DNA of 64,000 nucleotides from Volvox africanus (taxonomy: Eukaryota > Chlorophyta > Chlorophyceae > Chlamydomonadales > Volvocaceae). Positions 1-13,037 of the stretch are shown here, piece by piece. The stretch covers positions 3,895,001-3,959,000 of the forward strand of contig BSDZ01000078.1 in the NCBI GenBank assembly GCA_030268105.1, written 5' to 3'. Made by a program: the position numbers and the translations under genes. Numbering within the stretch: the first letter of the stretch is position 1; every line of letters begins with the position of its first letter. The notes beneath the pieces were generated by a model. The model did no database searches. It saw only the letters and a list, made by a program, of their open reading frames with translations, and was not told the DNA's origin.

Positions 1-2432
1 AGAGAGGGCAGCACGGCATCGTCTACTAGCGTTCACAGCCTGGATCCCTTCCCATCTTTGGTGCCCAGTGCCGCATCGACATCCTCGGCATGCGGCAGTG
101 AGGTTCCGCCCACGTCGACGGGTGTGCCCTCACTACCTGGCTTGTCATGGAAAGCCAAATTGCAACAAAACTCCACCAGTGCTAGTGCTGCTTCTACGGG
201 GAATGGCGGTGGCACTTCAGCGGGACACAAGTCGCCGTCCTCTCTGCCGAACGGGCTTGCGGGGGGCAATAGTCCACCAGGCATTGTGCGCGGTTTGAGT
301 CCACACAGCACTTTGAATAGCAACGTGGCGCTGGCCAGTAGCCTGTCTGATTCAGCTATTGCAAACAGTAGCAGTGGGGGCGGCGGCAGCAATAGTGGAA
401 CTCTGGTAGTGACAGTAGCAGCGCCGCTACTGCGGCCGCCCGGCAACCGGCCTACTGGATCGGCGCTTCTTTCTGGGGCGCCGACGCAGCTGATCGGCAG
501 CCTCTCGCTGTCCCCACCTGGTGCCAGCAGTGGCGTCGGGCTCGTGTACCACCCCGGTGTAACCGGCCAGTCGCGGAACCTGCAGTTCGTGCGCGGCCTG
601 CAAAACCTAGGTGGCCAGCACAATTGTTTTCTGAACGTGATCATTCAGTCACTATGGCACCTCCGCAGCTTCCGTGAGGCCGTGCTGCAGCTCAGCGTGG
701 ACGAGGTGGCTGCGCGCGGCGCTGCTGTGGCGGATATTACCGTGCTCCGCGCGCTCGTTGGTGTATTCCGGGCGATGGCGGCACCGCTTGCATCGGCTAC
801 ATCAGTTCAATTGCCCACGCCTGCTGGATCGCCGTCGTGGGTAGTGTCCCCGTTGGAGCTGCGCGAGGCGTTGAGCGTGCTGGAGACGGGGCAGGCGGTG
901 GTACGGCTAGACCTGAGCGAGATGCATGATGCATTTGAGGTGCTGCTAGTGCTGCTCACCTGTATGCACCGTGCTGAGGCAGGCAGTGGTGCGTCGCAGG
1001 GCCAGGACCCCCAGCTACCCCGCAGGGTAAGGGTACGGGAGATACCTGCGGTCATGGTGGCTGGCATTACAACCACTAAAAATGCCGCTAACGGGCACTG
1101 CCACTCAACTCCGCCAGCGGTGGCCACCGGCTACGCTGCAGCTGTTGCAGGGAAGGCGTTGAAGGCAGCTGCGCCTGCAGACTCAGCGACGGCCGTTCCC
1201 TCCACTGTTGCACACAGCCTCTTTGGTATTGAAGTGCAGGTCCCGTGTATCGTTGATGAAGATACTACGAGCTGCAGCAGCAATGGCAGCGCTGGAGGTA
1301 TCACATGGAGGGACCGCCAACAGCAGCAGTACCACCGTACACGGCGCGAATCAGTCGGTAGCAGCGTTGCGGCAGTCGAGTTGCCGACCCCAGCCGTTGC
1401 CCCGGCTGCCTGTGCTCTGCAGCTGGCGCACAACATCCACATTGGCAATCGCCAGTCTGTGGACGACGTTCTAACGACGGAGGTGGAGGTGTATACAAAG
1501 TATTTCCACCTGGTCCATGCGCAGGCTCTCCGCAAGGCTTTCTCCGCACTGGACGGCTCAGATAGTGGCGCCTACTTTGAGGACGTGTTGTGCGCTGCAG
1601 AGGCTGCTGGTGCAGGCGCGGCCGCCGGGCCACTGGTGCTTCCTGCTGCAAATGGCAGGCGGGCTGTAGCGGCCGGCGTTGGAAATGGTCATGCCCTAGC
1701 GCCTGGCTGGGCGCCTGGTGCCACGGCCGCGGCGCACCCGCTCGCCACGCTGCTACGTTTCCCGACGGTGTTCACGCTTGCGATAGTGTGGGAGAGCCTT
1801 CAAGCGCCACTAGATGCTCTACGTGGCACCCTGGAGGCTCTTGGTCCGCGTGTGGATCTGGCGTTGCTCTTCCGCTGCACCGGATCAGCGCCTGGGGGGA
1901 TGCACCCGCCCACGGCCCCGTGCGACCTGCGCTCTGTCATCTGTTATTTCGGACATCACTATCTGGTGAGGACTGGGATTAGAGTGGATAGGTGTTGTGC
2001 AAGCTAGTTTGGCGGTGGGGCTGCCCTAGGCTGGCCCCGTGTTGGGAACTCGGGATACCTGTATACTGGGACGGTACTAGACAGCAACTCGCTTTCTCGA
2101 TTAAGTAAGGCTTGCTGGTAGGTTGTCCATGGCTGTTCGACGTGATGGGCATAGGCAAATGGTGAATGCAAGGGGGCCAGTGGTGTGCCTGCAATTTCCA
2201 GCATCTATACTTGTCGATTTACATCGGGTTGGTCGGCACTGCCCCGCTGCCTTTGGCGCGCTTTATGCAGGTGTTTGCACTCAGCGAGGAGCTGGGGTTA
2301 TGGCTGATGATCGACGATGCAAACATCCATCTGGTTGGGCAATGGAGTGACGTTCTGAAGGCGATGTGCACGAAGCGCTTACAGCCATCGCTGCTATTCT
2401 ACGAAGCGGCAGGACATGGGCAGCACGTCTAG
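1..2432 (+). CDS. Ubiquitin-specific protease, plant DUF627/DUF629-associated type (5' partial)
   Basis: Exons 1..1965 and 2271..2432 join in phase 0 (donor GTGAGG, acceptor TTATGCAG); frame 1 is open to the window edge, so the true start lies upstream. The first ~190 codons are low complexity (Ser/Gly/Pro/Ala). The Cys box NCFLNVIIQSLWHL places the candidate nucleophile Cys at codon 209. The His box YFGHHYLVF spans the splice junction (His near codon 653), followed by MIDDANIHLVG and LQPSLLFYEA, as in Arabidopsis ubiquitin hydrolase-related proteins such as At3g47910 and, less closely, human USP53/54. The roughly 440 residues between the Cys and His boxes are full of Ala-rich insertions. Both catalytic boxes are present, so activity as a cysteine deubiquitinase is plausible, but this family includes inactive members. 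The last exon ends 15 nt before a TGTAA, a possible Chlamydomonas-type polyadenylation signal. Confidence 0.85.
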
Positions 2433-5400
2433 GGACTGGCTGCTGATGTAAGGGTTATGGTTTGGAGACCATTTCTAGTAGTTGCAAACGGTTATGTTAG
2501 CTGCGAACGTTTGGTGGGAGGAGTCTGGACTGCTCTAGTTAGTGGAAAAAGAGTGGCATTGGTTGTAGAAAATATTATGCCTGAAAGGTGGTGCAGACAT
2601 GCACAGTTTCAGGGCCAAATGTTCAGGGCCAAAGTCGTCGTGATGCGTGCTTGCAAGTGCGTATATTGGGTCAGGTTGACCCATGTCCCCCTAAAAAGAT
2701 TGCCATCGCGGGATGGTTTGGGTTAAGCCGAGCAACAGTAATGTGTGCTCCGTGTGGTCGTGGCCGTTACTTGGGGCGAGCAACCATTATGGCGTTTCCT
2801 GCTGCGTTTCACCTTGCGCGCAAATGAGCACAGGGCCTCTGCGACATCTCCACGTCCTTGATTTGCCCCGAGAACTCACCTGAGAACTTAGGAGCTGGTG
2901 GTAAGGGCAAGGGCGGTAGTTTACGGCTGCGTTTCTCAATCAGATGAAAAATAGGCTCGTCTTTTCTTCCATTGGTCAGTGGATGCTATGTTAGTTAACG
3001 TATCGTAGCTGTTCGTCACGTTTGAAGCTGCTAGCCATAGTAAAAGAGGCGGCGCCATGTTGGGGCAGGCCGTTTTATTGCTTGGGGAGACTCTTGGTTA
3101 GAGGTGATGTTTTGTTTTTCAATTCGGGTGAGGGGCCATCTGAAGCACTGGGGAAGCTGGTTTTGTGAGGACTTCTAGCCCGCCTGAAGTCATTCGACGG
3201 TGCTGCAAGGTTCTGCACAGGACCCAGTTAGTGGGCAGACGGTGCATTACTAGTCTGCAAGTTCAGGCTGCCTTTGGAGGCCTTGCATGGTGGTTGTGTT
3301 CGGCTGTAGCCATGCTTCTGCCTCTTGGTTCGCTTTGTGAAGCCACCTGTCAGATGGCTGCGGGTAATGAAAGTGCCGGCGGTATCAGGAAGGACGGTGA
3401 GGATGTTGACATAGGGCTGGGTGTCCAGCACCCGCTGGGGTCGTCCAAGGGCTAACTCCTGTATGGAGCTTACTGCGGTCATTGCAGGACGCCCAAGGGC
3501 TCGTACAATATGGGACTACAGCAATGCTGTACCTTGTGTCTGCGTACACGTGAGCGTCACAAACAAGTCGCAAGTGGCGATTGGGATTATGCGATCCGCA
3601 GTCATGCACATGCAGCCAACACCGGGCTGCAGTACCAACCAACGTACTGCACTGCAGGTCGGGAAGGGTGCCCAGGGAATCTGTCGTGAAACCTGAGCTG
3701 CGCTCTTGCACGCTGGCATGGAGGTCAAGGGCTGATATTTGAAGTGGGCTTGGCGTTTCTGAACGATGGCGGTTAAGATGGCGCACGGGAAGTCCAAAAC
3801 AGAGGAATGTGAGGAGGTGTACTGTAAACGCGTCCGAGGGCTGCACAACTCAACAAAGGTGCGCACGTGTACTTTGTGCGTAGAGTTACAGTTTGGGTGT
3901 GTTCAAGACTGCACCTGGTCCTCGTCAGAGCTGGCGACGGCTTACGGGACTACGTTTGAGAGGAGTTGCGTGGGTATGCGTTGTGGACTTCAGGTGGCCG
4001 CGTCGTAGCGACGGCATGGGGTCAGGGTTGAGCGAGGCAATGCGCTCGGCAGCAATTCGGGGCTGTGAGGGGGCAATGGCTGAGCCGCGAGATGAGAGAC
4101 AAGTGGGGAGAGTACGTGAGGTTGTAGGGCCAGAACCTTGCATGGCTACAGGGTTTGGTGATGCATTACGTTTGGTGATGCAGGTGATAGAGTTTGGTGG
4201 CGGTTAGCCATGATGCCATTGGCTGCGCCATTAATCTGTGCTCTGAAGTTAGCAGCCCAATTAGAATTTGCATGTGAGTCATTTGAAGGGTTAGAACGTG
4301 GGGGCTGAGGGGAGAATGGACCGTGCGCAGCTGCTTGCCCTACCAGATCTGCGATATGCGTCGATGTTCCTTGCGGGAGCCTGACGTGCGTCCCTCGTAA
4401 CCCACATGGTTTCCCGTTGTGCGTTTTGGCCTAGTATGATTTTTGTGATGGTCTGTATGTGCTTCCCCTAAACGGGAGAAAATGTATGTGCAGCGCCGAT
4501 TACGTATCGGGTCTCGCAGGCAGTCTGGCAGTCTGGCGGCTGGTCAATAGCGCGGTCATAGTGGCGATGCGCCGGAGCAGAGATTTTGCCATCCAGGACG
4601 TCGACAGAATCAAGCCTTGGGTCGACATTTGGAGGCGAATAAGGCACCATGGATGTGTCAACTTGCTTGATCTTCCGAGAATTACCGTGGGCCTGAAACG
4701 TGGGTGATGGTCGTGAGTCTTGTAGTTCTCGTCTAACACTTTTCCTCTGAAGTCTTTCCATTCAGTCAAGCGTCCTTAGCAACAACGCGTAGGTTTACCT
4801 TCTCGTTCGGCACGTACTTCGGGGGCTTTCACCGTAAACCCTGACGGATTTTCACTAAGGTGAATTCATGATGTTGGTAACTCAGTGTTTTCGCCCAAAG
4901 TCCATACAGTCCACTTTCATTACTACTGGCATGGAGCAAAAGCAGCAGCATAAGCGGACCCCGGGGCTGTTACCTTGTGGTACACAGAAAAACGCGGCAT
5001 TTGTAACAGACCCGCAAGCAGCATGTTGTCCGCCATGGTATTTACGTTCACACGTGCCCCCGCCAACATGGACAGCACCAACAAGGCATTGTGAGGAGTA
5101 AGGAAAGGTAATTACTTCGGAATCTTTGAGGGGCACAGGACAACATGAATGATTCGACAACATGGATCAGGAACTTTCAATGCCCCAGTAATCGGTATCA
5201 CCAAGAAAGTGGCGCATGTTCGTCTCTCTTTATTTGGTCGTTCTTTCGAAGCCTCTGGTTCATGCGTCAGCCACGTTCTTAATCACCTTGAGTGGATGCT
5301 GATGCCCGCCAACAGAACCTATGGACAGATGTCCATCGGCAATACCTCCATGAGAGTGTGGATAGGCATCATCATCCCCCCGGCATAGGTGCAGCGTGCA

Positions 5401-5911
5401 TACGCCATGCCCTTTTAAATTTGGCGGTTATTAGATATTCCAGCTACTACCCGTTGTGGAGCACACGTAGGCACGTTATGCGGTCTTAACTAGACTTGAA
5501 GTGGCCAACATTTGTGTCCCTGCCTCACCGTGCGGCCTAATCTGCAGGGCATGCCCCCGTCTATCCCTTATGTCAATGCCAGGTAATAACGTGAATGGGC
5601 AGAACATTAGCATCCTGGGAGCACGCATCCTGCGTATTCCAAAAGTACAACCCAGAGCCCTTGCGGAATACGGGCCACTACACGTCATCCAGCCCCAACT
5701 GATTACACTGGGGTCTTGGTGCTGCCATGTCTCAGTATGCGTCATCATGCTGGCGAAACATTGTGTATAGAAGTCTCTCAAATAGGACAAAATAATAGTT
5801 GCCAAGTCCCCCAGACCGTACGACACTTAATCATAGGATATACGTAAGCATAGATCCGAGCATTTCAGTAAATTACATTGCAATGGATCAGCTACTAAAA
5901 CTTCTTGAAAA
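2433..5911. other. Intergenic region, no supported gene
   Basis: About 3.5 kb between the protease stop and the cofactor A start. Open frames here are short, carry no recognisable motif and do not chain by splice sites. A TGTAA at 2447 may end the protease transcript. I see no RNA gene and no long repeat. Confidence 0.5.
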
Positions 5912-6393
5912 ATGTCCGCAGCCGAGCTTTTGAAGCAATGCAAAGTAAAGACGAGCAGCGTAAAACGGCTTTATAAGGAGTTAGGATACTATGAAAGGGA
6001 GCGCGATAAGGAGCAGTCACGGGTGGATAAAATGAAGGCAGACGGAGCTGATGCTAGCGATACCAAGCAAGCGGTAAGAGTGCGCACCCGCGGGCTCTTT
6101 GAACTGAAGCCCTGGAGACCGATGGCCTTTCACATTGGTGTCAGGAAAACGTACTTCAAGAGTCTGCCATGATGATTCCCCAAACTCGACAACGGTTGGA
6201 AGCAGCCCTGGCGGAACTTCAATCCTTTGTGGTGAGTCAGGAGCGCCCAACCTATAATGGGGTTTTCGATATCCTTAGAGCTCTTTTTGACTTGATCTGC
6301 CTTCAGGCCGAAAACGAGGAGGACATTAAGGATACCGAGGAGCTTCAGGTTGCGAGGGACACGCTCAGTGAAATTGAGAAGCTCTTCAAATAA
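5912..6393 (+). CDS. TBCA: Tubulin-folding cofactor A
   Basis: Three exons, 5912..6073, 6145..6231 and 6307..6393, all joined in phase 0 (donors GTAAGA and GTGAGT; acceptors GTCAG and TTCAG). They give 111 residues, the usual length of the family. Cofactor A captures beta-tubulin released from the CCT chaperonin and hands it on in the cytosolic tubulin-folding pathway; it is a three-helix bundle. The product shows KTSSVKRLYKELGYYE, then ENVLQESAMMIPQTRQRLE (the ESxMMIPxxxxRLExA signature), and ends AENEEDIKDTEELQVAR followed by a short acidic tail, as in plant and animal homologues. The ATG at 5912 is the first in frame and starts the conserved helix directly. Nothing looks broken. Confidence 0.93.
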
Positions 6394-7392
6394 TGGATGA
6401 GGGCACCTGTGAGCTGATCTTTCCCGAGTGGCGGGCAAGATGGCGTCCATCACTACCGCCCTGGTCAGGATGTTCTAAGCAGGAAGGAGTGACGGCTTTT
6501 CGGTTGGAATGTGACTGGATGTGTTGGCGGCCAAAATTGTTGGGAAGCAACGGCAAAGCGTTTGCGCTGCACACGTCTGTCTTCATTAGGGCCGTACATA
6601 CATGTTAGGGCTGCTTTAGTAATCAATCTGTTGGGGGATCTGTTGGGGATCATCTGTTGTGGGTTGTCGAACCTACGGTGATACGCCAAAACAGTCGATA
6701 AGTAACATCTGAGCAACATTGCAAAGTGCCCCGTCCCTGGCGTGGAAGTTATGCTTTACCGGGTGACATGAGTCCCGCCGCAGCGATTAGCAGCTAGCAT
6801 AGATAGCAGCGTATGCACGAATGTCGGATGCACATTTATCCTCGCCTGTTAGCATCCAGTGATTGGACTGGTATCTGGAACTTTGGCGCCTGGTGCATAT
6901 TTGTTGTCGAAGCAGCACATCGTGACAGGTTCCATGCGGCAGTCCTCGGTCATCAAACCTTTCAGCCGCCGGTAAGAATGTAGTGAGATGCCTATGTATG
7001 AGCCGACTTCAAATTTTAGTACAAATAATTTTAACTGGACAGACATTAAATTTATGGTCGATCGGCTTCATCGGGAAATTAGCGCCTCGTAAAGCCGGGA
7101 GCATCTCTCGGACACACGGAGGAAGACGCTCTTCGAGCTCCCTGAAGGGCAAGTGCTTGTTTCCAGCACTGTCATGTCCAATTGGACCGCGCATTCGACG
7201 TGTATGTCGCGCAAAGCGGATCAATTCGCCAAAAACGGGAAAACGGGAAACGCAGACATGATGGAGTGTACGATGCACCTTACGTCAATAATGTCGGACG
7301 ACGAAGCCCAGCGAGTACTTAAAACGAGTTCGTAATCGAGATTCCGTAACGCTCTCTCCAAACAGACTTCTCACTTTCTTATACTTTTGTAC
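6394..7392. other. Intergenic region between cofactor A and HHE genes
   Basis: About 1 kb holding the 3' untranslated part of cofactor A and the 5' part of the hemerythrin gene. No open frame with family motifs and no repeat was noticed. Confidence 0.5.
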
Positions 7393-10300
7393 ATGTCGCG
7401 TGCCCTGAGCCAGAGGACAAGCGGTCTGCTCAAGCAAGGCTACCCTGTTGCCACACAAGTCCTTGTGGCCTCGTCTCCTCGGATTCGCGGAATGGCAGCC
7501 AGCGACGTCCAAACGGGGCCCTCCGTTATCAGTATGATCAACGAGGTACGCTGCGAGGGGAACCTCAGGGCGACGGGGCATTGTGCAGAGCTCTCCCGCC
7601 CTACACCTCCTTGCTTGTGTTAGAAACAGCGGAAACAGCGTGCCACTCTTCTACCCGCACGCATTTTTGGTGTTTGATGTTTCCTTCACATGCCTTAGCA
7701 ATTTAATAGCGAGGACTCAAAAGGCCAAGCCGGGAAAATTGCCACGCAACTGCTTGTTTTGTGGTTGTGATAGAGGTGACCTGTCTGCGCTGCTGTCCTC
7801 GGCTCGCGCCCTCAAACGGCCCTGGTCTTTTCTACTAAAGGACCACCGCCTCTTCAAGCAGCTGTGGGACGAATACAACGGACCAAATATGAACGGCGAG
7901 ATGAAGCAGAAGCTGGTGCGTTAACGCAGGCTGCGGAGCTCTGTGAAGTCGAATTTCACTTTGCGATGTTTTGAAAATTTATGATTTTTATAGCCTTACC
8001 ATTACTAATATCATTAGTACTCCAATTTAAAGGATCATTCCTACATTAGGCCCTGACTCGCTTACGGTCATCTAAGAAAGTAGGGCAATGGTACTATGAG
8101 GTGAATACTTTTCTAGGCATGCATCTTTTCGTTTGGTGCTTGGCACAATTCCGCATTTACCATTGGTCCCCAATTCGCGCCGTCACCCGCCGCCATGCGT
8201 CCGCGGGCTTTTCCATTCCGCAAGTACATGTCTGTGAGCCTTCCGAGTCCAGTATTTTTTTCTGGTCGCGGACTGGATTTGGAAAGCTCACAGACATGTA
8301 CTTGTGGAATGGAAAAGCCCGCGGGCGCATGGGCGGCGGGTGACGGCGCGAATTGGGGGCCAATGGTAAATGCGGAGTTGTGCGCGCCAAGCGAACAGCG
8401 GAAAAGATCTGCACCTGCTGCTCCTCGCTGTTTTGGAAGAAGTGAAAGGGTGGGAAGTTGGCGCTGCGCGCACTGGCGAACAGGGCCATGGGTCTGTCTG
8501 TATAGTTGCCTGCTCCATTGCCCTCCCTTCCCCGCGCCATTCGTAAGCCGATCAGAACCGCTTGCAAATCACCACGTCGTACTATCGGTTTTCCTCTTGA
8601 GGCCTTTTTTCTGTCTTCTTAAAACCTTATCGCGTCCAACAGCACTGAACACTACTCGTTGGTGACCTATCCTCCTCGGCGGCTGCAGACGCCACCTACG
8701 CGGGCCCCTAACGCTCGACTTTGCACTGCCTGCCACTGCGTGAGGCTCCCGCCTACTGATTCCTGCATGGTGTATACCAAAATCGCCGCAAGCTCAAGCC
8801 GCTTCCGACCCCGCAGGGTTGGTCACTCATCCGGGCGATTGCAATGCACAGCGCTGCGGAGGAGGAGATCATGTACCCCGAGGTGGTGGTGGGGCCCAGA
8901 CGGAGCGGGGATCAGGAAAACGAGGACGGTCCTTCCCTTACGGTCCTTCCCTTACGGTCTCCGCGCGCAGTAGAGGGAGTGTGGGTGGGCGCCTCCATCG
9001 AGCACACCGCACAGAGGCTGATTTTGTTTGCTGCAGCCACGTATTCTGTGGCTTGTCGGGGCACTCCCGGTTTACTGCCCTGTTACAACCCTCTCCTCCT
9101 CCTAGACGTCGTCCTCCCAGCATCGCGGCTACTCGATACTTCTGCAGCGGTACGATGTCTCCTTATCGCTTACTCGTCTCCTTCTCGCCCCCTGCCTAGA
9201 TTCGGAAGCGCCTGGGCCCTGAGGCCGCGGATCATCTTTTGGGTGATGATGGCCACCAGGCGATCAAGAAGCTGCTCTTTGAGGTGGTTTGGCTTGCACA
9301 GAGGCAATTTGGGCGAGATATAATCGTCGTGGTGGCTGTGTGGTCCTGCCGGGGGTGTGAAATTCTTGCCGTATGGGGATTTGGAGTGCGGCGCGAGGAA
9401 AGCGGAAAAGGATTGTTTCGTTTGTTCAAGCAGCTCTGGTTTGTTCCACTGTTGAATCCAATGTGTGCTGGAGCGGCTGATCGCTGAGGGAGGGGGGAGG
9501 GATTCGGCGGGATAGGCAGTCTCGGCTCGGCTACACCCCTACGGAGGAAAGTACTACTACAGGTTATTTAATTTGGTGCTTCTTAGGCAGTTTACTTAGT
9601 CGAGTCGGGTAAAGGGAGAAACTCTGTCCTTGCTGGTCCCTGCCGCCGCGCGCCGCGCCTCCCACGTCTCATTAGCCTTCCTCCTTGCCCCTCCGCTGAC
9701 CCGATCCTGACCGCCAGGCGAATTACATGTCTGTAGAGAAGAACGGAGAGGCGGCTTACACAGCTAAGCTAAAGGAGGCAATGAAGGTCCGTACCGCATC
9801 CCGCAGGGGGTTGACGCGGTGTGCGGGGGTCAGTCCCATGGGTCAGTGTGCAGACTGGAGACAAGCCCGGTTTCCAAGTACGGCGGCCAACTACGTAATA
9901 TTAGGAAATAGTATTGGTCGTCCTCCGCTCCGCGCATTAATCTTTTTTATCTTTGTATTCGCGAATGTCTCTGCGATGGATCTGGGATGCTGCTGCTGAT
10001 CGTCGTCGCCGAAAGCTCAGCTCGGTTGGATCCTGAATCTGAAAATGGTTGACGTTCATATAAATAACCACAGCTAACACACTTATACTTACATAATATC
10101 GATTGGTGACGGCCGTGCCCTGAAGCGCTCGCTCAACAACTTACGACACCGTCCTCCGTCCCGGCCCGCACGCGGCCCGCCTGGGTCGCCACGTCACCGC
10201 CCCCTTCCCGCCATCTCAACCTCACCTGAAGGTGCTCTTCCATCACATCGAGGACGAGGAGACCCGGACGTGGCCGAGGTTTGAATCGCTCCCTGGAGTG

Positions 10301-10742
10301 GACGCCGACCTGCTGTCACACCTAGGCAGAAAGTTCGATGCTGCCAAACACCACGCAGTCACCCGGTAGGTGCGAAGGTCACTCGGGAAAGTTGGGGAAC
10401 GAGGCGCCGGGACACGAAGTCCCGTGGGACGTAGGGGGGATGGTAACCTGAGGGGAGTTCGTTGGCGGCGGTGCGTATCCTGACACCCGGAGGGTTTGCT
10501 GCCGGCAGCGGTAACGTGAACGGTATTTTTTCACAAAAACCGCCTCGCAAATGAGCATGCCGTTCCCTAACCCACCCCCGGCCCCGCCTCGTCCACTCCC
10601 CGGCCTCGCTGTCCCCCTCAGGCCGCACCCTTGGGCCCCCAACAAGCCGCCGCTCAACTTACTTGCAAACACCATGACGTCACCCTTGGACGGCGCTCTG
10701 GACATGTGGCGCTTCGGGGGCAACCCGCCGCGGTACTACTGA
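7393..10742 (+). CDS. Hemerythrin (HHE) cation-binding domain protein, probably organellar
   Basis: Seven exons: 7393..7545, 7841..7915, 8817..~8888, 9200..9283, 9718..9786, 10232..10365 and 10622..10742. All join in phase 0 except the last junction, where CG|G makes an Arg codon. The product is about 235 residues. The first ~35 residues are Arg/Ser/Ala-rich with no acidic residue, which suggests a mitochondrial or plastid transit peptide. The HHE four-helix bundle follows: DHRLFKQLWDEY, then MHSAAEEEIMYPEV (first HxxxE), DHLLGDDGHQAIKKLL, and HHIEDEETRTWPRFE (second HxxxE), giving the His and Glu set expected for a non-haem di-iron site. Homologues bind O2, NO or iron; which applies here cannot be read from sequence. 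The third-exon donor lies in a GTGGTGGTGG run and could shift by one or two codons. The C-terminus NPPRYY is not part of the core domain. Confidence 0.82.
8129..8394. repeat. Long near-perfect inverted repeat inside an HHE-gene intron
   Basis: The arms, about 8129..8252 and 8273..8394, are nearly complementary and separated by a loop of about 20 nt. Shared words include CCGCATTTACCATTGG, CAATTCGCGCCGTCACCCGC, GCGGGCTTTTCCATTCC and AAGTACATGTCTGTGAGC in the left arm, each matched by its complement on the right with only scattered mismatches. The element lies wholly in the second intron (7916..8816), so the pre-mRNA would fold into a ~120-bp stem. It could be a foldback/MITE-type element or a small-RNA precursor; Chlamydomonas miRNA precursors are often long intronic hairpins. 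Confidence 0.85.
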
Positions 10743-12210
10743 GCGTCCGCTGCAACAGCTGCTGCGCCAGGGACACTGACCCAGGGGTCAGTGTTGGCAA
10801 TCCTAACGCCGTACATGCGGTAGGATGTGGGATTTATGCCCGCCGCGCCTCAGGCTCTGTCATCCCTCTCAGGGCTGTTTGTCGTAGCAGTAGACCTGAA
10901 GTAGATCTATGCGCACAGCCATAGGGCCCTGCTTTCGTGTCACGTTTCTCAATTCCCCCGCATTATTGATGTGTGGCGGTGGGCGGGAGTTTGTGCGGGG
11001 AAGTCGCGGAGGAGGAGTTGTTAATGTGTGTTAGATCATCAGTTGCTTTGCTCTGGACCCACATCGTCAGGAAGTGGATGGAGTGGGGTACGACTTGCAC
11101 ATGCATGCTTTCGCTCAAGTTGTGAATTGCAGTAGGTGTAGTTGGATGGGCGGCAGAGAGGAAGAAAAATGTGTGGACATTGCTTGAGGCGCGATGGCGA
11201 CGAGGGGCCTTATCGTCTGCCTGAATACATGCTGCATTCGAGTTGTATAATATGGTTAGGTATGCAATGGTACGACGTTAAATTAACACTCCGCTCTTAA
11301 TACGATGGGGATTCGAAAGGTGACGTCCAGTTTTACATCGCCCTGTTGTTAAAACACAATTCAGGAAGGAAAGAATATGTCGTACACCGCGCCTCTGAAC
11401 TGAGGGCGGGAAGTTGAACGGGCATTCGAGCCGCAACACGTAGTAAAAATATGGGGAAAACGTTGATGCTGCGGAGGAACGCGGAAAAGCTGAATGGAGC
11501 CGCTAATACAACTTGCCACGCATGTATATCATCTTTCTGAATACTGCAGAAATACGCACCTCGAATGAAATACGGCATGGTTATGTCGTAGTGAGGGATT
11601 GTAAGAAACCGCAACACACATGTACGAATTCACCGCAGCAGTGAACGCCGACTGGCTCTTCCTTGTGCGGACTCGCTACTTCATCACAATAAATATGACC
11701 AAAGAAGCAGTTCCGGTTCACGACTTCCGGCTCACGGAGAAGAGCGGAATGACATACGCAGTGCCGTACAATGCCGTACGCAGTGCCGCAGCTGGACCTC
11801 AACCTCAACCTTTTATCCGCTCCTGCTATCCGGTTCCCAGTTTACCACTCCCTTACTCTGAGCCCTTGGATCATTCCTCTTCAGCAGCGCAACCAATCGA
11901 CTCAACTTCTCTTCTTCGTCGTCCAACGCCAGTGCATACTGAGGAAACGTGGTGCAGCTCCATGCATGGCGATTCGTGACTCCGAGGCCCGTTCCATATT
12001 CTTGCTGTACGAACAGACATATCCAAGCGACGTTGTACTGCACGTCAGGACCATCGCCTCCGGCGCCTCACCGCCACACAGCAGGCAACTTCCATTCGCT
12101 GATTCAACACAGTCGCTGGTTAGGCCAACCCACATGCAAAGCTTGAGTTCATCGCTTTCTCATCTTCCAGAGCTTCCATTAGATTTATCGCGTCCTCATA
12201 AGGCCTCACC

Positions 12211-12291
12211 CTTCTCTTCTTTCTTCTCCTCTTTCCCCTCCTCTTTCCCCTCCTCTTTCCCCTCCTCTTTCTTCTCCTCTTTCCCCTCTCC
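12211..12291. repeat. Pyrimidine minisatellite (CCTCTTTCC-type units)
   Basis: Tandem 10-15 bp units of the form CTCCTCTTTCCC repeat across about 80 bp with little divergence. The plus strand is all pyrimidine, so the region could form H-DNA, but no function is implied. Confidence 0.9.
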
Positions 12292-12722
12292 TACTAAAGC
12301 CAACTCGCTGGGGAACCTAAGCCGCTCGCACACGTCCACCGCGACGATGACGATTGCTGCGACGAGGTCGACGCGGTTCGGTGGCATATTGGCTTGCTCC
12401 TTACACATCAATCACTGCTGAGATCCGCCCTTACATAACACCCTTTGCGCTGTGTGATCCCTCCCGGTTACTTGTCGTACTCAAACCGCACGTGATCGTA
12501 TGAATCCTTTAATTGAAATATTCATCAAATCCATTATCTCCTTTCACACATCGCTTCCCGATATCAATGGCTTCCTCAGGAAAAGGCCCGGGGGCAGCAG
12601 CTGAGGCAGCGGCCACAGCGGCTGGGGCTATGTGAACTCGCCATGTGGCGCGTTCTGGATCTTGCTCCGAGGCCAGCCAGCGAACAAAAAGCCTTTCAGC
12701 CGCGTGCACACCCGAGCGACAG

Positions 12723-12723
<1 letters not shown>

Positions 12724-12752
<29 letters not shown>
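12724..12752. repeat. (CA)n microsatellite
   Basis: About 14 uninterrupted CA dinucleotides in intergenic DNA. Confidence 0.97.
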
Positions 12753-12754
<2 letters not shown>

Positions 12755-13037
12755 TCCGCACAAAGATGAGAGTAAGGCGGTCGTGTGTAACCCTCGTGCC
12801 ACACATTTACAGGGCCCCAAAGGTACGTATTTGGCAACTGAAAGATGGGTCGCCCTCGCCTCTCCCCTTCCGGACCGGAGCAGAAGCAAGCTCGGTCTTT
12901 CTCATCTCGCGTGGCCTTCAATAAATGGCCTACACAAGGCTGGAATCAATTCGAAATCAGCACGCGATGGAATCCACACGGAGGAAATCTCCAAAACCGG
13001 TCAGCGAAGGCACGACCGCGCTGCTCCAGGGCGAGCT

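Noticed and set aside
1131..1651. Minus-strand frames inside the ubiquitin protease exon
   Set aside because: Antisense shadows; the plus frame is open from the window edge and carries the Cys and His boxes.
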